Source: Oscillospiraceae bacterium (GTDB lineage Bacteria > Bacillota > Clostridia > Oscillospirales > Oscillospiraceae). From it: a DNA stretch of 64,000 bases. The translations under genes and the position numbers were made by a program. A model generated the notes under the pieces. That model was not told the origin of the DNA. It was given only the letters and a program-made list of their open reading frames with translations, and did no database searches. The stretch lies in assembly GCA_015068125.1 (NCBI GenBank), contig SVLD01000001.1:1-64000 (forward strand), given 5' to 3'. Numbering within the stretch: position 1 is the first letter of the stretch; every line of letters starts with the position of its first letter. This document shows, piece by piece, positions 25,530-34,673 of this stretch.

Positions 25530-25750
25530 TAAAAGCGCCTTTGTCCCTGTTGCAAGAGACAAAGGCGCGTAACCTCTGCGGTACCACTCTTGTTCCGCCC
25601 TTACAGGCGGCACTCGAAAAGCTGTAACGGGCAGACCCGGCGCAGCCTACTGGAAAACCGTTCAGTGCGCGGCTCGGAGGGGATACCGCCAATCTCTGTT
25701 TACTGCCTTGCACCAACCGGCAGCTCTCTGAAAACAGGGGGAAAAGCGAC
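25530..25750 (-). promoter_or_regulatory. T-box leader of ileS (Ile specifier)
   Basis: On the minus strand: an AGAGAGCTGCCGGTTGGTGC stem-I start (about 25729), a specifier-loop GGTATCCCCTCCGAGCC with ATC at 25684-25682, the T-box core GAGTGGTACCGC (about 25587-25576), and the terminator hairpin GCGCCTTTGTC/GACAAAGGCGC followed by TTTTATTTT (25569-25525). Uncharged tRNA-Ile should stabilise the antiterminator and allow ileS transcription. Confidence 0.95.
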
Positions 25751-25775
25751 ATGTCCTCGTCATAGCGAATGTATG

Positions 25776-26462
25776 TTATTTGTGGGTGGGGTCGTACTGG
25801 TGACCGAAATGATCGCTCAGGTTGCCAAACTTGGTGGTGGTGCCGGTGACAGGGTGCAGGGGATCGGCCTTGGGAGCCACATCCTCAGTGGTGCCGACCA
25901 TGGCTTCCACGTTATTGGAAATCTCATCGGCGATGGCAGCGGCGATATCCACTTCTTCCTGCTCCGGTGCGCCGGCATCCTCAACCGGGGCGGCGATGGG
26001 ATTGGCAGGATAGTTGGCAGTTTTGATATTTTCCAGAGCCTGGATGCATTCCCGCATCCGATCCTCGATTTCTTCGATCTTTGCGGCGGCGACCTGACGG
26101 GCTTCTTCCACCCGGGCGTTTTCCGCGGCGATGATGGCTTCGGTATTTTTGGTGTTCTCAGTCAGGGTCTCGTTGGCTTCGCTCAGCATTTTGGCGCATT
26201 TGCTTTCCGCTTCCTTGACCATGATATCACAGGATCTCTGAGCCTCGGCAAGGGCTTCCTTCATGCTGGCGTCGTTTTGACGGTATTCTTCCAGTTTGGT
26301 GACGAGAACCCGCATTTTGCTCTTGAGGAGCGCATTTTCTTTGTAAAGCGTGATGTAATCCTCGGTCAGGGGCTCCAGAAATGCGTCCACCTGCTGCGTA
26401 TCATAGCCGCCAAAGGGCTGCTTGCCGAAGGAAATCTGTTCAATTTGCTGCGGTGTAATCAT
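25776..26462 (-). CDS. divIVA: DivIVA-domain protein
   Basis: 228 residues. N-terminal DivIVA module (ISFGKQPFGGYDTQQVDAFLEPL) that senses curved membrane, then a long coiled coil (about 30-140) and an acidic tail. It recruits division, wall-growth or sporulation partners to septa and poles. It is 24 bases downstream of sepF and upstream of T-box-ileS, the classic Gram-positive arrangement. The ribosome site is AGAGGA. Confidence 0.92.
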   Translation of the reverse strand: MITPQQIEQISFGKQPFGGYDTQQVDAFLEPLTEDYITLYKENALLKSKMRVLVTKLEEYRQNDASMKEALAEAQRSCDIMVKEAESKCAKMLSEANETLTENTKNTEAIIAAENARVEEARQVAAAKIEEIEDRMRECIQALENIKTANYPANPIAAPVEDAGAPEQEEVDIAAAIADEISNNVEAMVGTTEDVAPKADPLHPVTGTTTKFGNLSDHFGHQYDPTHK

Positions 26463-26486
26463 GACAGTGTCCTCTCTTTATTGGGC

Positions 26487-26966
26487 TCAGATGTAATTTT
26501 CCACTTCGCTCTCGAGATTTTCCAGGTCGCCTACCACATCCATATTGTGGGGGCAGAACAGATAAGTGGACTGGGCCACCTTCTTGACCTTGCCGTCCAG
26601 AGCGTAGGCGCAGCCGGACAGGAAATCCACTACTCGGCGGGACATAGCCTTGTCCACATTTTCCATGTTGAGGATAACGACCTTCTTGTTGCGCAGGTGA
26701 TCGGCGGCGTCGGAAGTATCGTTAAAATTGGAGGGGTGGAACAGAACCACTTCCTGCTTATTGCTCATGCTGACAACATGGCCGGAGAAGCCGCTGGAAT
26801 TCTCTTCAGAAGCGGTGCTGAAAGCAGGGGTACGGCGATTGCGGGCGGGACGCTCGGTGGGCATTTCTTCAAAGCCCTCGGGGGTTTCGTCCTCTTCCTC
26901 GAAATCATCATAATCGTCGTCAGCGTAGGGCTGGGTGAACTTCTTTACGCTATCCCAAAAACTCAT
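26487..26966 (-). CDS. sepF: cell-division protein SepF
   Basis: 159 residues from the ATG at 26966 (AGGAGG 8 bases upstream; an ATG two codons earlier is too close to it). N-terminal amphipathic membrane anchor MSFWDSVKKFT, acidic linker (DDDYDDFEEEDE), then the SepF core with VVILNMENVDKAMSRRVVDFLSGCAYALDG. SepF ties FtsZ polymers to the membrane and helps assemble the septum. It lies between yggS and divIVA. Confidence 0.94.
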   Translation of the reverse strand: MSFWDSVKKFTQPYADDDYDDFEEEDETPEGFEEMPTERPARNRRTPAFSTASEENSSGFSGHVVSMSNKQEVVLFHPSNFNDTSDAADHLRNKKVVILNMENVDKAMSRRVVDFLSGCAYALDGKVKKVAQSTYLFCPHNMDVVGDLENLESEVENYI

Positions 26967-27005
26967 AGTCATTTCCTCCTGTATGTCCGCATCGTTCCGG
27001 ATGGG

Positions 27006-27701
27006 TTATTGATAGTTTCTTGGCCCGAAAATGGCGGTGCCCACACGGATCATGGTGCTGCCGCAGGCGACAGCATCGGCAAAATCATCGGACATGCCCA
27101 TTGACAAAGTGGCCATGGATACATTATCGCTGTTTTTGGCCGTTATGTCAACAGCCAGGTTGTATATTTCCAGAAAAAATTTGCGGTTATCTCCCGAATT
27201 TTGGCAGATCGGGGGGATTGCCATCAATCCGCAGACGAAAACATTGGGAAAAGAGCCAATGTTCTCCAGCAGAGGAAGCAGCTCCTCGGCATAGAAGCCG
27301 CCCTTGCTGTCCTCCCGGCCGATGTTGACCTGCAGGAGGATATTCTGGCGGATGCCCTGCTTTTGGGCTTCGTCCTGGATGGCCTGGAGCAGCTTCAGCC
27401 GATCCACGCTCTGGATCAGATCCACCTTGCCCACCACCTGGCGGACTTTGTTGGTCTGCAGGTGACCGATGAAATGCACCGGCGCGCCGGCGTAAGCGTT
27501 TTCGGAGAGCTTTTGTGTCAGTTCCTGGACGCGATTCTCGCCGCAAAGATCCACTCCGGCGGCGATGGCCTGGCGCACGGCGTCGGCGTTGTTCATTTTG
27601 GTGGCGGCGCAGAGCTGGATTTCGGAAGGATCTCTGCCGGCGGCCATGGCGGCCTGTTTGATCTGTTCCCGGATGCGGGCTACATTTTCGGCTATGGACA
27701 T
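27006..27701 (-). CDS. yggS: YggS/PLPBP-family pyridoxal-phosphate homeostasis protein
   Basis: 231 residues from the ATG at 27701 (GAGGTG 6 bases upstream). The fold-type III PLP-binding signature is in LCAATKMNNADAVRQAI, with the lysine near residue 34, then HFIGHLQTNK and MGMSDDFADAVACGSTMIRVGTAIFG. It balances free PLP and affects amino-acid and keto-acid pools. First gene of yggS-sepF-divIVA-ileS; ylmG and ylmH, often found here, are absent. Confidence 0.93.
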   Translation of the reverse strand: MSIAENVARIREQIKQAAMAAGRDPSEIQLCAATKMNNADAVRQAIAAGVDLCGENRVQELTQKLSENAYAGAPVHFIGHLQTNKVRQVVGKVDLIQSVDRLKLLQAIQDEAQKQGIRQNILLQVNIGREDSKGGFYAEELLPLLENIGSFPNVFVCGLMAIPPICQNSGDNRKFFLEIYNLAVDITAKNSDNVSMATLSMGMSDDFADAVACGSTMIRVGTAIFGPRNYQ

Positions 27702-27733
27702 GGTAAGCACCTCTTTTTACGTGACAAATATAT

Positions 27734-27852
27734 CTTGGCCCCCTCTTTGACTGGGGGAGTTTGGGATTGTACGAATAGGAATTAACTCCCTCAGTCAAAA
27801 ATCGTTTCTGCAGAACCGATTTTTGCCAGCTCCCTCAGAGAGGGAGCTAAGG
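27734..27852. repeat. palindromic intergenic element (family B), copy 2
   Basis: CTTGGCCCCCTCTTTGACTG opens it and CTCCCTCAGAGAGGGAG closes it, with an inner AAAAATCG...CGATTTTT hairpin. It shares its ends and GACTGGGGGA with 34674-34792. Confidence 0.75.
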
Positions 27853-27870
27853 GTGTGAAACTCGCAAATC

Positions 27871-27905
27871 AAAAAGGCGGCGGAGGTTGCTCCGTCGCCT
27901 TTTTG
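27871..27905 (-). terminator. intrinsic terminator after hfq
   Basis: AAAAAGGCGGCGGAG/CTCCGTCGCCTTTTT hairpin, usable on both strands. Confidence 0.88.
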
Positions 27906-27909
27906 CGCT

Positions 27910-28140
27910 TTATGCAGTGGTGGCTGCAGCTTTCAGCGGCTTCATGGGAACCAGTGTGGAGATGGCATGCTTGTAGATCATCTGCTGCTTGCCCTCTGAC
28001 ACCAGAACCACCACAAAGCTGTCAAACCCGGTGATGGTTCCCCGGAGCTGGAAGCCGTTCATCAGAAACAGCGTCACGGGGATCTTATCCCGGCGAACTT
28101 CCTTCAAAATGGCATCCTGTAAGTTGATTGTATCTGACAT
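27910..28140 (-). CDS. hfq: RNA chaperone Hfq
   Basis: 76 residues. Sm1 motif ([23 protein letters not shown]) and Sm2 motif ([10 protein letters not shown]) are both intact. Hexameric Hfq pairs small RNAs with mRNAs; its role in Firmicutes varies. It follows miaA by 51 bases, the common miaA-hfq order. The ribosome site is weak. The Ala/Thr-rich C-terminal tail is very short. Confidence 0.96.
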   Translation of the reverse strand: MSDTINLQDAILKEVRRDKIPVTLFLMNGFQLRGTITGFDSFVVVLVSEGKQQMIYKHAISTLVPMKPLKAAATTA

Positions 28141-28191
28141 ATGTATGTACCCGCTTTCTTTAAATTTCGGACATACCTATGTTAGCATTTT

Positions 28192-29127
28192 TCAGTTGTC
28201 GGATTCGTGAATAAGCTGTCGGGCGTGGGCAAGAATTTCACTGCTTTCTGTATCTGCGCCCCGAACAAGCCAGTGCATCTGCGGATTCCGTCGGAACCAG
28301 GTCAGCTGCCGCTTGGCATAACGCCGGGAGGACTGCTTGACAGCCTCGGCGGCTTCTTCTACAGAGCTGTTTCCGGCCAAAGCGTCCACAAATTCCTTGT
28401 AGCCGATGGCCTGCATGGCGGTGGATTTGGTGGGGATGCCCTCAGACAGCAGTGACCGGATCTCCGGGATCAGTCCCTGCTGCAGCATCAGATCCACCCG
28501 CAGGTCGATCCGGCGGTACAGGTCTGCTCTGTCTGCAAAATCCAATCCCAGCCAAATGGGGGAATACTTAGGCGGGATGGCCTGGGTCTTTAAGTTGTGG
28601 GCGGTGATGGTTTCACCGGTTTCGCAGTAGACTTCCAGCGCCCGGAGGATCCGCTTGCGATCCTGCAAATGCAGCCGGGCGGCGCTGTCCGGGTCGATGG
28701 AGGCAAGAAGCGCAAACATGGCTTCCATGCCTTCTTCATCCGCCTGGTGTTCCAGCTTTTCCCGCATACCCGTGGCAGGAAAGGGGGCAAAGTCGTTGCC
28801 CTTGATCAAACTGTCCATGTATAGTCCTGTGCCGCCGGCAATGATGGCGGTTTTCCCCCGGGCGAGGATGTCATCCACGATGGGGGTTGCCATGGCGCAG
28901 TAGCGGCTGACGGAAAAATCCTCCCCAGGCTCGGCGACGTCCAGCATATGGTGGGGAATGCCCTGCTTTTCTTCTTCTGTGGGCTTGGCGGTGCCGATGT
29001 CCATCCGGCGGTAGACCTGCATGGAGTCGCAGGACACCACTTCGCCGTTCAGTTCCTTGGCAAGTTCTACCGCAAGGGCGGTCTTCCCGGAGGCTGTGGG
29101 CCCGGCAATACATATGATATTGTTCAT
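28192..29127 (-). CDS. miaA: tRNA dimethylallyltransferase
   Basis: 311 residues. P-loop AGPTASGKTALAVELA at residues 7-22, DSMQVYRRMDIGTAKPT, and QAIGYKEFVDAL near 235. It adds a dimethylallyl group to A37 of tRNAs that read codons starting with U. MiaB, encoded in the same cluster, then methylthiolates that base. GGAGG lies 9 bases before the ATG. Confidence 0.96.
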   Translation of the reverse strand: MNNIICIAGPTASGKTALAVELAKELNGEVVSCDSMQVYRRMDIGTAKPTEEEKQGIPHHMLDVAEPGEDFSVSRYCAMATPIVDDILARGKTAIIAGGTGLYMDSLIKGNDFAPFPATGMREKLEHQADEEGMEAMFALLASIDPDSAARLHLQDRKRILRALEVYCETGETITAHNLKTQAIPPKYSPIWLGLDFADRADLYRRIDLRVDLMLQQGLIPEIRSLLSEGIPTKSTAMQAIGYKEFVDALAGNSSVEEAAEAVKQSSRRYAKRQLTWFRRNPQMHWLVRGADTESSEILAHARQLIHESDN

Positions 29128-29148
29128 GGGCTAAAGCCTCCTTTCGGA

Positions 29149-29427
29149 TTAGTCATCCAGCAAATATTCGCCGCATTCCGGGCAGTGCTTGGGAAGGGAC
29201 AGAAAGAAACGATGCAGACCCATAAAACGCTTGTTCATGCGTTCTCCGCAGCTGGGGCATCGGATGAAGAAACTCCAAATATAAGTGCTGAGCCAAAGAC
29301 CGATTCCGATCCATAAGACTACGCTTTTTGCACCGCCGTAGAAGCCGCCCAAGAAGGTCAGTACAAGGCCAAAGACAAAGGCAAGAACATAGATGCGGTA
29401 TTTTTGTACGACTGTCAGTTTTTTCAT
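29149..29427 (-). CDS. small two-helix membrane protein with a zinc ribbon
   Basis: 92 residues from the ATG at 29427 (AAAGGAG 7 bases upstream). Two hydrophobic helices (about 10-30 and 34-52) are followed by a cytosolic CPSCGERM...CPECGEYL double CxxC zinc ribbon. No family was recognised. It sits in the mutS-mutL-miaA run with 25- and 21-base gaps, so it is probably co-transcribed. Confidence 0.8.
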   Translation of the reverse strand: MKKLTVVQKYRIYVLAFVFGLVLTFLGGFYGGAKSVVLWIGIGLWLSTYIWSFFIRCPSCGERMNKRFMGLHRFFLSLPKHCPECGEYLLDD

Positions 29428-29452
29428 GGCAATGCTCCTTTCCAATGGATAG

Positions 29453-31339
29453 TTATGTCCGCTTAAACTGCTTTTCCAGCTGCTTTTTGGACAGGGTGAT
29501 GCAAATGGGGCGGCCGTGGGGGCAGTATTTCAAGTCCTCGTTGGCCATAACCTGCTTCACCAGCGCCAGCAGTTCCTTTTCGTCGTTGTCCCAGCCAGCT
29601 TTGATGGCGGCCTTGCAGGCGACGGTGTGCAGCAGTTCGTCACGAACGGTGTCCTTGCTGCCCCGGCGGCCATTGAGAAGGTCGGCAGCCAGGGATTCGG
29701 CAGCTTCTGCCGCGGCTTCGGGTGAAAGATCCATGGGAATTTGCCGCAGCAGCACCGTGTTGTCACCAAATTCGTCGATCTCAAAGCCCAGTTCCAGCAG
29801 CATGCTCTGGTTGCTCAGCAGCTCTGCTGTGGCTTCGGCGCTGAGCCGGACGGGGATGGGCTGCAAAAGCATCTGGGAGCTGATGCGCTCTTGGTTGGCT
29901 TTCAGTTTTTCGAAGAGAATCCGCTCGTGGGCGGCGTGCTTGTCGATGAGGAAGGCTTCCTCGCCCTGCTCCACGATGATGTAGCTGTTGTACAGCTCGC
30001 CAACCATTCGCCAGGGAATTTCCGGCGCCATGGGGATGGCTTCCTGGATGACCGCCGGCGCTTCCGGGATCAGCTGGGGCGCAGGCGCTGCCTTGGGGAG
30101 TTCTATCGGGAAAGTGGGAGAACGCAAGATCGCCGGGCGATGCTGCTCCACCGCTGTGATCACTGCCGCGGCGGTTTCCTTTTTGGGCTGGGGCGCATCA
30201 TGCAGGGCAGAAGAAAAGGCCTTGTACTCCGCAGGTGTCATGGTGCGGAAAAAGCTCTCCTGCTTCGGCGCCGGGGTGGGCGCCGGTGCGGATACCGGCT
30301 TTGGGACAGCAGGCGCCGGAGTTTGGGGCTTGAACTGCACCTCCGGGCGGTCGGGCTTTTTATTCAGCGCCGCCAGAACGCCATAATGCACGCAGTCAAA
30401 AACCGCCTTTTCCGACAGGAATTTTACTTCGGTTTTTGCCGGGTGGACATTCACATCCACGGCACTGGGATTCAATTTCAGATGCAGCACGCAGGCCGGG
30501 AATTTGCCCACCATGATCTGATTGCGGTAGGCTTCCTCCAGGGCGGCAATGAGCAGCCGGGATTTCACCGGCCGGTCGTTGACGAAAAAGGTCTGCAAAT
30601 TCCGGCTGGGCCGGGCATCGGTGGGTTTGCTGACGAAGCCGGTGAGCTGATAGCCGTCCCACTGACTGTTTACCGGCAGCATTTGGGCGCATTCTCTGCC
30701 GTAAACGCAGTAGACCGCCGCTTCCAGCTTGCCGGAGCCAGGGGTAGACAAGACCTGCTTGCCATCCCGGAGGAACGTAAAGGCTACCTCAGGGTGCGCC
30801 ATTGCCTGCATCTGCACCGCTGCGGCCACACGGCCGCCCTCCACAGTGTCGGATTTCATGAATTTCATCCGGGCGGGGGTGTTGAAAAACAGATCCCGGA
30901 CAATGATGGTGGTGCCGTCGGGGCAGCCTACCTCGGATTCTTCTGTAATATTGCCGGCCTCCAGAGTCAGACTGGTGCCGCTGATACTGCCGGCGGTTTT
31001 GGTCATTAAGTCAATGCGGCTGACGGAAGCGATGGCCGCCAAAGCTTCGCCGCGGAATCCCATGGTGGAAATGGCCGCCAAATCCTCGGCGTTTCTAAGT
31101 TTGGAGGTGGCGTGGCGCAGGAATGCGGTTCTGGCATCCTCGGGGGCCATGCCGCAGCCGTTGTCGGTGACCCGGAGGAAGGTCATACCGCCGTCACGGA
31201 TCTCCACGGTGACCTTGGAGGCACCGGCGTCCACGGCATTTTCCAGCAGCTCCTTGACAACGGAGGCAGGCCGCTCCACAACTTCACCGGCGGCGATTAA
31301 GTTGGCCACATGGGGCGCTAATTGGAGAATTTTAGGCAT
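29453..31339 (-). CDS. mutL: DNA mismatch-repair protein MutL
   Basis: 628 residues. GHKL ATPase motifs are seen: DNGCGM near residue 60, GFRGEAL near 95, and RDLFFNTPARMKFM near 145. A Pro/Ala-rich linker (about 340-430) leads to the C-terminal dimerisation/endonuclease domain with LIDKHAAHERILFEKL (DxHAx2Ex4E metal motif), ACKAAIKAG and CPHGRP. It is therefore the nicking type of MutL, as expected in bacteria without MutH. It starts 4 bases after the CPBP gene. Confidence 0.96.
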   Translation of the reverse strand: MPKILQLAPHVANLIAAGEVVERPASVVKELLENAVDAGASKVTVEIRDGGMTFLRVTDNGCGMAPEDARTAFLRHATSKLRNAEDLAAISTMGFRGEALAAIASVSRIDLMTKTAGSISGTSLTLEAGNITEESEVGCPDGTTIIVRDLFFNTPARMKFMKSDTVEGGRVAAAVQMQAMAHPEVAFTFLRDGKQVLSTPGSGKLEAAVYCVYGRECAQMLPVNSQWDGYQLTGFVSKPTDARPSRNLQTFFVNDRPVKSRLLIAALEEAYRNQIMVGKFPACVLHLKLNPSAVDVNVHPAKTEVKFLSEKAVFDCVHYGVLAALNKKPDRPEVQFKPQTPAPAVPKPVSAPAPTPAPKQESFFRTMTPAEYKAFSSALHDAPQPKKETAAAVITAVEQHRPAILRSPTFPIELPKAAPAPQLIPEAPAVIQEAIPMAPEIPWRMVGELYNSYIIVEQGEEAFLIDKHAAHERILFEKLKANQERISSQMLLQPIPVRLSAEATAELLSNQSMLLELGFEIDEFGDNTVLLRQIPMDLSPEAAAEAAESLAADLLNGRRGSKDTVRDELLHTVACKAAIKAGWDNDEKELLALVKQVMANEDLKYCPHGRPICITLSKKQLEKQFKRT

Positions 31340-31343
31340 AAAA

Positions 31344-32033
31344 TCACCTCATTGCGAGAATACCGATGGCGTTGACTGCCATGTGAATCAAAATGGGGGC
31401 GGCGATGGAGCCGGAAATTTCGTAGGCCGCTGCCAGGCAGAGCCCGGCGGGGATGTACTGTAAAAAGCTTAAGGCCAGCGTGGCAATATCGGTAACGCCG
31501 AACCAACCGTCGATATGCACCAGGGAAAACAGCGCGGTGGACACCAGGTAGGCTGCCAGCTTGCTTTTCCGGTACAGACTGCCGAAAACCGCGCCCCGGT
31601 ACAGACATTCCTCCGTCAGCGGCACGAGAAATACAACGCACACAGCTGTCAGCAGATACTGCTCCCGGGCGATGGCGGCGATACCCTGGTCGTTGCTGTT
31701 GAAGTGGGCTGGATTGATCAGCCGGATCAGCCAGGAAAGCGCCAGATTAGCCACCCAATAGACGCAGAAGCTGACCGCGGCGGTCAGAAGAACGGGCAGC
31801 AGTCTGTGGGCGGCATCTTTTACGGTGTTGGGCAAAAAGTGCCGGTTAATCACCAAAATACCAAGGAAATTGAAAGAAAAATAGGCGAGATTCAGCCATG
31901 TGGTGTTCAGAGAAACTCCCACGGCAGAAAACAGCAGCTGCAAAAGTGACGGCAGAAAAAACAGAGAAAACAGCATATACCGCCAACCCCAGGATCGCTC
32001 CCGGGCTGTGGGGAATAAAATCGTCTTTGTCAT
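31344..32033 (-). CDS. CPBP-family intramembrane glutamic protease
   Basis: 229 residues, about 6-7 membrane helices. Catalytic motif EECLYRGAVFGSLYRKS near residue 140 (EExxxR) and FSLVHIDGW near 180, as in the CAAX-protease/bacteriocin-processing family. Some members process prenyl-like or peptide substrates or act in self-immunity. It lies between mutS (1-base gap) and mutL (4-base gap), so it is certainly in their operon. No link to mismatch repair is known to me. Confidence 0.88.
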   Translation of the reverse strand: MTKTILFPTARERSWGWRYMLFSLFFLPSLLQLLFSAVGVSLNTTWLNLAYFSFNFLGILVINRHFLPNTVKDAAHRLLPVLLTAAVSFCVYWVANLALSWLIRLINPAHFNSNDQGIAAIAREQYLLTAVCVVFLVPLTEECLYRGAVFGSLYRKSKLAAYLVSTALFSLVHIDGWFGVTDIATLALSFLQYIPAGLCLAAAYEISGSIAAPILIHMAVNAIGILAMR

Positions 32034-32034
32034 A

Positions 32035-34641
32035 TCAGTTCAGCATTTTCTTGAGCTTGTAAAGCTCGTTCATGGCCTCAATGGGGGTCAGGGTTTCCAC
32101 AGAAATGGCACTAAGCGCCGCAGCCACCTGCTGGGCAGACAGATCCAGCATACTGACCTGCTCCTCAGCTTCAGCCGGCTGAGCAATGACCCGGACAACG
32201 CCGGCTTCGTTTTCCAGCTCCTCCAGAATTTCCCGGGCCCGGGAAATGACCTGGCTGGGCAGACCGGCCAGCTTGGCAACTTCGATACCGTAGCTGTCGT
32301 CGGTGGCACCGGGAACGATCTTGCGGAGGAAGATCATTTGATCGCCCCGTTTTTTCACGGCGATGTTGTAGTTTTTCACATTGGGGAGCTTGTTTTCCAG
32401 GGAGGAAAGCTCGTGATAATGCGTAGCGAACAGGGTTTTCGCCCCCAGGCGCTTGGGGTTGGCGGCGTATTCCAGAACGGCTCTGGCGATGGCCATGCCG
32501 TCGTAGGTGGAAGTGCCTCTGCCGATCTCGTCCAGGATCAAAAGGCTGTGAGAAGTGGCGTATTTCAGAATGGATGCCACCTCGGACATCTCCACCATGA
32601 AGGTGGACTGGCCGGAGGCCAGATCGTCGCTGGCGCCGATGCGGGTGAATACCCGGTCTGTCAGTCCGATCCGGGCGCTTCTTGCCGGAACAAAAGAACC
32701 GATCTGCGCCATCAGCACGATCAGCGCCACCTGGCGCATATAGGTGGATTTACCAGCCATGTTGGGACCGGTGATGATGGATACCCGGTGATCTGCGCCA
32801 CCTAAGTGGGTATCATTGGGAACGAAGAGAGAGTCCGTCAGCATGGCTTCCACTACGGGGTGGCGGCCATCGGTAATGGAAATTTCCCCGTCCAGGGCGA
32901 TCTCCGGGCGGCAGTAGCCCCGCTGAACAGCGACGCTTGCCAGGGAGCAGAGCACATCGGTGGCAGCCACTGCCGCGGCGGTAAGCTGCACCCGGGCGGC
33001 CTGCTGGGCAAGGTACATCCGAAGCTCGGAGAACAGCTGATATTCCAGCGCCGTCAGCCGATCCTTGGCGTTGAGCACCTGGTCTTCCAGCTCTTTCAGC
33101 TCCGGGGTGATGTAACGCTCGCAGTTGGCTAAGGTCTGCTTGCGGATGTAGTGGGCCGGCACCTGCTCCATAAAGGACTTGGATACCTCAATATAGTAAC
33201 CGAAAACCCGGTTGTAGCTGACTTTCAGGGTACGGATGCCGGTGGCTTCCTTTTCCCGGGCTTCGATGGCTACCAGAATGTCCCGGCCGCCATCCATGAT
33301 GGAGCGCAGGCGGTCAACCTCTTCGTTGGCGCCATCCCGGATGATGCCGCCCTCCCGAACAGTCAGGGGCGGTTCGTCTACGATAGTGTTTTCAATTTTC
33401 TCAGCGCACTGAGTCAGGGGGTCCATGGACTGCTCCAGCTTAGTCAGCAGGGGACTGCCCATCCGGGAAAGCTGAGCCTTTACCTCCGGCAGTGCCCGCA
33501 GACCCCGGGCAAGCCCCAGAAGATCTCTGCAGTTGACAGTGCCGGTGACGATACGGGTCATGACACGCTCAAAATCCGATACATCCTTCAGCGCTTCGAT
33601 AAGCTCACTGCGGCAAATGGTATCCTCCACCAGTTCCGCCACAGCGCCGTGGCGGCGGCTGATCTCTGACACATCCAGCAGGGGCTTTTCCAGCCAACTG
33701 CGGAGCATACGGCCGCCCATGGGGGTATGCGTCTTATCCAGAACCCAGAGCAGAGAGCCTTTTTTATCCTTAGAGCGCATGGTTTCCGTCAATTCCAGGT
33801 TCCGGCGGGCGTCCATATCCAGCTCCATAAACTTGCCGGTGGTGTAGTATTCCAGATTGCGGATGTGGGCAAGCTCATTTTTCTGCAGGGTCAACAGGGT
33901 GTGCAGCAGCGTGCCGGCGGCGGTGATGGCTTCCTCCATGCCTGCCAGTCCCAAATCAGCAAGGTCGCGGCCAAAATGCCGCTGCAGAACATCCCCGGCG
34001 TGGTCGGCGTCGAATTGGGCGGAATTGCCCTCGTTGACGCAGCAGCCGATGCGGCGCAGCAGGGCGTCGTCAAATTGCTCGGTGCGGACACCGTCGCCAA
34101 AGCGAAGGATCTCGGCAGGGGAGAACCGACCCAGCTCCGACAGGGCAGTGGGGGCGTCGGGACAGGCGGTGACGTAGAACGCACCGGTGGAAATATCGCA
34201 GAAAGCCAGGCCAAATTTGCCCTCTTTTCCGTAAAGACAGGCAAAGTAGTTATTTTTGCTTTCCTCCAGCATGCAGCTTTCGGTAACGGTTCCGGGGGTG
34301 ACGGTGCGGGTGATTTCCCGTTCCACCAGACCCTTGGCGGTGGCAGGATCGGAGGTCTGCTCGCAGATTGCCACCTTGTAGCCCTTTTGCACCAGTCGGG
34401 CAATATAGGCGTCCACACTGTGATAAGGCACGCCGCACATGGGAGTCTGCTCCTCCTTGGGCTTGCTCCGATCCCGGGTAGTCAGGGTCAGATCCAGCTC
34501 CCGGGAGGCGATCCGGGCGTCCTCGTCGAACATTTCATAGAAATCACCCAGGCGGAAGAACAGAATGCTGTCTTGATTCTGCTCTTTGATATAGTGGTAC
34601 TGCCGCTGCATGGGTGTCAGTTCTTTTTCTTTGGTGGCCAT
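32035..34641 (-). CDS. mutS: DNA mismatch-repair protein MutS
   Basis: 868 residues. The mismatch-binding Phe-x-Glu is in GDFYEMF near residue 34. Connector, lever and clamp regions are followed by the ATPase: Walker A GPNMAGKSTYMRQ near 615, signature VEMSEVASIL, Walker B LLILDEIGRGTSTYDG, and ATHYHEL. A C-terminal helix-turn-helix dimerises the protein. It recognises mismatches and loops and recruits MutL. A family B repeat separates it from miaB. Confidence 0.97.
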   Translation of the reverse strand: MATKEKELTPMQRQYHYIKEQNQDSILFFRLGDFYEMFDEDARIASRELDLTLTTRDRSKPKEEQTPMCGVPYHSVDAYIARLVQKGYKVAICEQTSDPATAKGLVEREITRTVTPGTVTESCMLEESKNNYFACLYGKEGKFGLAFCDISTGAFYVTACPDAPTALSELGRFSPAEILRFGDGVRTEQFDDALLRRIGCCVNEGNSAQFDADHAGDVLQRHFGRDLADLGLAGMEEAITAAGTLLHTLLTLQKNELAHIRNLEYYTTGKFMELDMDARRNLELTETMRSKDKKGSLLWVLDKTHTPMGGRMLRSWLEKPLLDVSEISRRHGAVAELVEDTICRSELIEALKDVSDFERVMTRIVTGTVNCRDLLGLARGLRALPEVKAQLSRMGSPLLTKLEQSMDPLTQCAEKIENTIVDEPPLTVREGGIIRDGANEEVDRLRSIMDGGRDILVAIEAREKEATGIRTLKVSYNRVFGYYIEVSKSFMEQVPAHYIRKQTLANCERYITPELKELEDQVLNAKDRLTALEYQLFSELRMYLAQQAARVQLTAAAVAATDVLCSLASVAVQRGYCRPEIALDGEISITDGRHPVVEAMLTDSLFVPNDTHLGGADHRVSIITGPNMAGKSTYMRQVALIVLMAQIGSFVPARSARIGLTDRVFTRIGASDDLASGQSTFMVEMSEVASILKYATSHSLLILDEIGRGTSTYDGMAIARAVLEYAANPKRLGAKTLFATHYHELSSLENKLPNVKNYNIAVKKRGDQMIFLRKIVPGATDDSYGIEVAKLAGLPSQVISRAREILEELENEAGVVRVIAQPAEAEEQVSMLDLSAQQVAAALSAISVETLTPIEAMNELYKLKKMLN

Positions 34642-34673
34642 AGCAACAAGTCCTTTTCTGTAAAGTATAGGAT

